From assembly GCA_046155285.1 (NCBI GenBank), contig JBJXEA010000017.1:300722-364721 (forward strand): a DNA stretch of 64,000 bases, written 5' to 3'. The notes beneath the pieces are model-generated. The model saw only the letters and a list, made by a program, of their open reading frames with translations. It made no database searches and was not told the DNA's origin. Positions 61,364-64,000 of this stretch are shown here, piece after piece. How positions within the stretch are numbered: the first letter of the stretch is position 1; every line of letters begins with the position of its first letter. A program made the position numbers and the translations under genes. Source of the DNA: CAILHX01 sp046155285. GTDB taxonomy: Bacteria; Pseudomonadota; Gammaproteobacteria; Burkholderiales; Methylophilaceae.

Positions 61364-61433
61364 AATGTGAGGAATATAAACAATTAAATGCTAGTGTAAA
61401 ATCAGTTCAACATTCACCACCAGCCACCTCCCA

Positions 61434-63116
61434 ATGATTCGTCAAACCGTTTCCGTCATGCGCGATTTTGGCCGAATGCGCGAAATTGCCCGCATCCTCA
61501 TGCGCTACGGCTGGGGCGATGCCATTGAGCGCTTGGGGCTTTCCAAAAATTTAGGCATTGCTGGAAAGCTGCTCAATTTCAAAGGTGCAGAAGACGTGAT
61601 GCACTTGGAGCCAGCGGTGCGGATACGCTTGGCGATTGAAGAGTTGGGACCGACTTTTGTCAAGTTAGGACAAGTGCTTGCCACTCGCGCGGATTTGTTT
61701 CCCCCGCAATGGGTCAATGAATTCGCCAAGCTGCAAGACAAAGTGCCATCCGTGCCGTTTGAGGACTTATTGCCGGAGCTGGAAAAAGCCTTGGGCGCTT
61801 CGCCGTTTGCGGTGTTTAACCAGCTAGACACTACGCCCATTGCCGCCGCTTCTATCGCGCAAGTACATCTGGCTGAGCTACAAGACGGCACGCAGGTGGT
61901 GTTGAAAATTCGCCGCCCTAACATACTCAAGCGTATCGAAGCCGACCTCCGCCTGCTCTCGCATTTAGGCAGGTTGCTGGAAAACCAGATGCCAGAAATT
62001 CGGCGCTTTCAACTTGGCAAAATCATCGGGCAATTTGCTAAATCGCTACGCAAAGAATTAGACCTCGCCGCCGAAGGTCGCAATACCGACCGTTTCGCGC
62101 GCAATTTCAAAGATGACCCTAATGTGTCATTTGCCAAAATTTATTGGCAGCACAGTTCAGAAGTTTTACTGGTGATGGAGCGCATCAACGGCATTCCCGG
62201 CAATGACTTGGTCACGGCCGCAGAAGCTGGTTTAGATTGCAAAATCATGGCCGGGCACGGCGCCGATGCCATCCTCAAAATGGTGCTGATAGATGGCTTT
62301 TTTCACGCCGACCCGCACCCCGGTAACATCTTTTATTTGCCCGATAGCCGCATCGCTATTATTGATTGTGGCATGGTGGGTAGAATCACCAAAATTCGCC
62401 GCGATGAGATTGCCGACATGCTGGCTGCTTTGGTTTCGCGTGATTACGACGCACTGCTGGGCGTGTTGATTTCGTGGTCTGGTGACGTGCAAGTGAGCGA
62501 AGAAAAACTCGCCGCCGACATAGACGAATTCTTGTGCAATTACGAAAAGGCCCCGTTGAAACAGATTCGATTTGGCGATTTGCTGGGCGACCTTACTACT
62601 GTGATGCGTGAGAATAACCTATCGGTGCCACCAGATTTAGCCATGCTGTTCAAGGCGTTAGTTACACTGGAAGGCTTGGGGCGGCAGCTAGACCCCGATT
62701 TTCAAATCGTGAAACATCTAACGCCTTTCGTGAAGCAAGTCATCATCAGCCGCTACAAGCCCGGTGCGTTGTTGAAACGCGGACGCAAGGGCGTGATGGA
62801 TGCTTTGGGATTGCTAGTGAGCGTGCCGCGCGACATCGGCAGCTTGCTCAAAGATTTACGTCGCGGCAAAATTAAAATCGAACTGGATTTGAAGCGCCTA
62901 GACCACTTCGGCCATCAGCTAGACCATAGCACCAATCGCCTGACCTTGGCGCTAGTCACCTCTGCCCTCATCATAGGATCGTCCATCGTCATGACCGTCA
63001 AAGGCGGCCCCACCATCTTCGGCCTACCGGCGTTCGGGTTTATCGGGTTTTTTCTGGCTTCACTCATGGGGTTGAAGCTGATGCTATCGGTGTGGCGCTC
63101 GAATCGGGAGGATTAG
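61434..63116 (+). CDS. ABC1/UbiB-family atypical kinase-like protein
   Basis: A 560-residue membrane-anchored member of the UbiB/ADCK family. The KxGQ signature is in FVKLGQVLATR (about residue 78), the alanine-rich nucleotide loop in PIAAASIAQVH (about 140) and FFHADPHPGN plus IDCGMVG give the catalytic core. Two hydrophobic segments at the end (about 505-550) anchor it. These proteins have ATPase activity needed for ubiquinone synthesis. It is not next to ubiE/ubiJ, and the coq7 gene is 6 kb away, so whether it is the main UbiB is open. Confidence 0.85.
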   Translation: MIRQTVSVMRDFGRMREIARILMRYGWGDAIERLGLSKNLGIAGKLLNFKGAEDVMHLEPAVRIRLAIEELGPTFVKLGQVLATRADLFPPQWVNEFAKLQDKVPSVPFEDLLPELEKALGASPFAVFNQLDTTPIAAASIAQVHLAELQDGTQVVLKIRRPNILKRIEADLRLLSHLGRLLENQMPEIRRFQLGKIIGQFAKSLRKELDLAAEGRNTDRFARNFKDDPNVSFAKIYWQHSSEVLLVMERINGIPGNDLVTAAEAGLDCKIMAGHGADAILKMVLIDGFFHADPHPGNIFYLPDSRIAIIDCGMVGRITKIRRDEIADMLAALVSRDYDALLGVLISWSGDVQVSEEKLAADIDEFLCNYEKAPLKQIRFGDLLGDLTTVMRENNLSVPPDLAMLFKALVTLEGLGRQLDPDFQIVKHLTPFVKQVIISRYKPGALLKRGRKGVMDALGLLVSVPRDIGSLLKDLRRGKIKIELDLKRLDHFGHQLDHSTNRLTLALVTSALIIGSSIVMTVKGGPTIFGLPAFGFIGFFLASLMGLKLMLSVWRSNRED

Positions 63117-63122
63117 GTAAGC

Positions 63123-63917
63123 ATGAATGAGGAAATTAAACATGTAACTTTGCAAGCCCCTATCCTAAAGTTTGCTGCTAAAAAAGAATTTTTTAGCCTA
63201 ATAATGATTGTAATCATTAGCCTATTTCCAGTCGCATCAAATGGCGGTGAGGATGAATCGGATCGTTATATTTCTTGCATTATTGATAAAGATTCAATGA
63301 CATCTGAATTAGACCCGCTGCAAGACCTTTTTATATTTGGTATGTTTGAAGGATTAAGAAAGAGAGATAGTCAAAAGTTGACTCAGGAATCATGGGGAAG
63401 CCATTTTCTAGAATTCAGCAATGACTTTAAAGCCGCACATGCTAAAAAATGGACTATTCGATCGCAAGAGTTGCGTAATCAACTAAAAGAAAAGTTCTCT
63501 GTTGCTGATCTGTCTGAGGTCTGTAAAATTTTTGAAGCCCCATATTTTGTTGAACTTCAGGAAAAGCAAGCAAAAAACTCTAATGCATTTAGAGCATACC
63601 TAAACGCAAAAGCCACTGGTCAATTAGTAAGTGAAGCTGAAAAAGAAAATCTATTAGCGCAAGCTAAAGCTACTGAGCAAAATCTGCGCTCCTTCAAGGA
63701 TACCAACAAAGAGCGTGTCTCCAAATTTGCTTCTTCTTCACTGGCTTTCCGACAATATCTGACCGTATATATATCACTGATAAAAAGCTCAGGGACTACG
63801 AATAACGATTCTGAGATGAAGGAGTTTTTTGATAAATGGGAAAATTTCGGCAAGAGTGAGGAACCTAGTGGGCAGCGCGGTAGATACCGTCTCTCCCGTC
63901 AACCAAATTACGCATAA
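63123..63917 (+). CDS. Hypothetical secreted protein, probably truncated at its 3' end by an IS
   Basis: 264 residues in an AT-rich gene. A hydrophobic segment (about 26-41, FSLIMIVIISLFPVA) follows a 25-residue charged start, possibly a long signal or anchor. The rest is mostly helical and rich in lysine and glutamate, with two cysteines. No family recognised. The last dozen or so codons run into sequence that reads, on the other strand, as the end of an IS110-type transposase. The original C-terminus has thus probably been replaced by IS sequence. It starts 6 bp after the UbiB-like gene. Confidence 0.6.
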   Translation: MNEEIKHVTLQAPILKFAAKKEFFSLIMIVIISLFPVASNGGEDESDRYISCIIDKDSMTSELDPLQDLFIFGMFEGLRKRDSQKLTQESWGSHFLEFSNDFKAAHAKKWTIRSQELRNQLKEKFSVADLSEVCKIFEAPYFVELQEKQAKNSNAFRAYLNAKATGQLVSEAEKENLLAQAKATEQNLRSFKDTNKERVSKFASSSLAFRQYLTVYISLIKSSGTTNNDSEMKEFFDKWENFGKSEEPSGQRGRYRLSRQPNYA

Positions 63918-64000
63918 TCACCGCGATAAGGCTGACGGGATTTAATCACGCCGAAGCACAGATGTACCAACTTACGCATCGCCGCACCAAGCGCTGACAT
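63909..64000 (-). CDS. IS110-family transposase, C-terminal end (cut by the window edge)
   Basis: The minus-strand frame reads SALGAAMRKLVHLCFGVIKS and ends a few residues later in a TAA at 63909-63911. The MRKLxHL...GVxKS ending is typical of IS110/IS116/IS902 transposases. Only about 30 codons are inside the window. The rest, with the DEDD catalytic domain, lies to the right. IS110 elements lack terminal inverted repeats, so the exact left boundary cannot be read; it is probably near 63870-63905. Confidence 0.7.

Noticed and set aside
1..64000. CRISPR array
   Set aside because: No regularly spaced direct repeats of 24-40 bp and no cas genes seen.

Overview
The window looks like chromosome of a betaproteobacterium. 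Evidence is a GyrB C-terminus with the proteobacterial insert, FabA/FabB unsaturated fatty acid synthesis, the tgt-yajC-secD-secF order, pssA next to leuA, LpxH and a DUF2322 gene. A Nitrosomonadales (possibly Gallionellaceae-like) origin is a guess from general gene content and the iron-transport operon; no rRNA is present to test it. The gyrB end at position 1 suggests, without proving, that the replication origin lies not far to the left.

Region 1 (1-8281) is housekeeping: gyrB end, an SDR gene, yicC, rph, ileS, a palindromic repeat element, lspA, ychF, a small lipoprotein and tRNA-Met(CAT) with its own promoter and terminator.

Region 2 (8391-11169) is a small, decayed accessory patch. 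A truncated dinD runs directly into a truncated ATP-binding protein, followed by an intact STAS-like (DUF4325) partner and a self-inhibited class II Fic protein with a candidate operator.

Region 3 (11175-26683) is a well-delimited integrative mobilizable element of about 15.5 kb in the 3' half of tRNA-Arg(ACG), bounded by 45-bp direct repeats. Beside the intact tRNA lie a tyrosine integrase, an overlapping excisionase-like gene, a MOBC-type relaxase and a coupling protein. Farther in are a divergent putative regulator and a GC-rich, heavily palindromic non-coding block. The cargo is a complete type I restriction-modification operon (hsdM-hsdS-hsdR) and a module of two nucleotidyltransferases with a dGTPase-like HD hydrolase, which I consider the best candidate for a poorly described defence system. 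Integration appears to have changed the discriminator base of the host tRNA.

Region 4 (26716-44635) is core again: cysS, a five-gene operon with a TPR protein, an L,D-transpeptidase, two cyclophilins and LpxH, then a Sel1 protein, a thioredoxin-like ferredoxin, a GAF/HD-GYP protein, ribH-nusB, clpS-clpA, a CNNM/CorC-type protein and tgt-yajC-secDF.

Region 5 (44686-64000) holds pssA, three tandem HD-GYP-like paralogues that have all lost the HD dyad, leuA, an HAD phosphatase, fabB-fabA, an FKBP, OsmC, DUF2322 and coq7, glcF and ctpA. A Fur-box-linked cupredoxin-FTR1-outer-membrane-protein iron operon follows, then a patatin lipoprotein, an NlpC/P60 hydrolase and a UbiB/ABC1 kinase-like gene. 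The window ends in a hypothetical gene that runs into the 3' end of an IS110-type transposase cut by the window edge.
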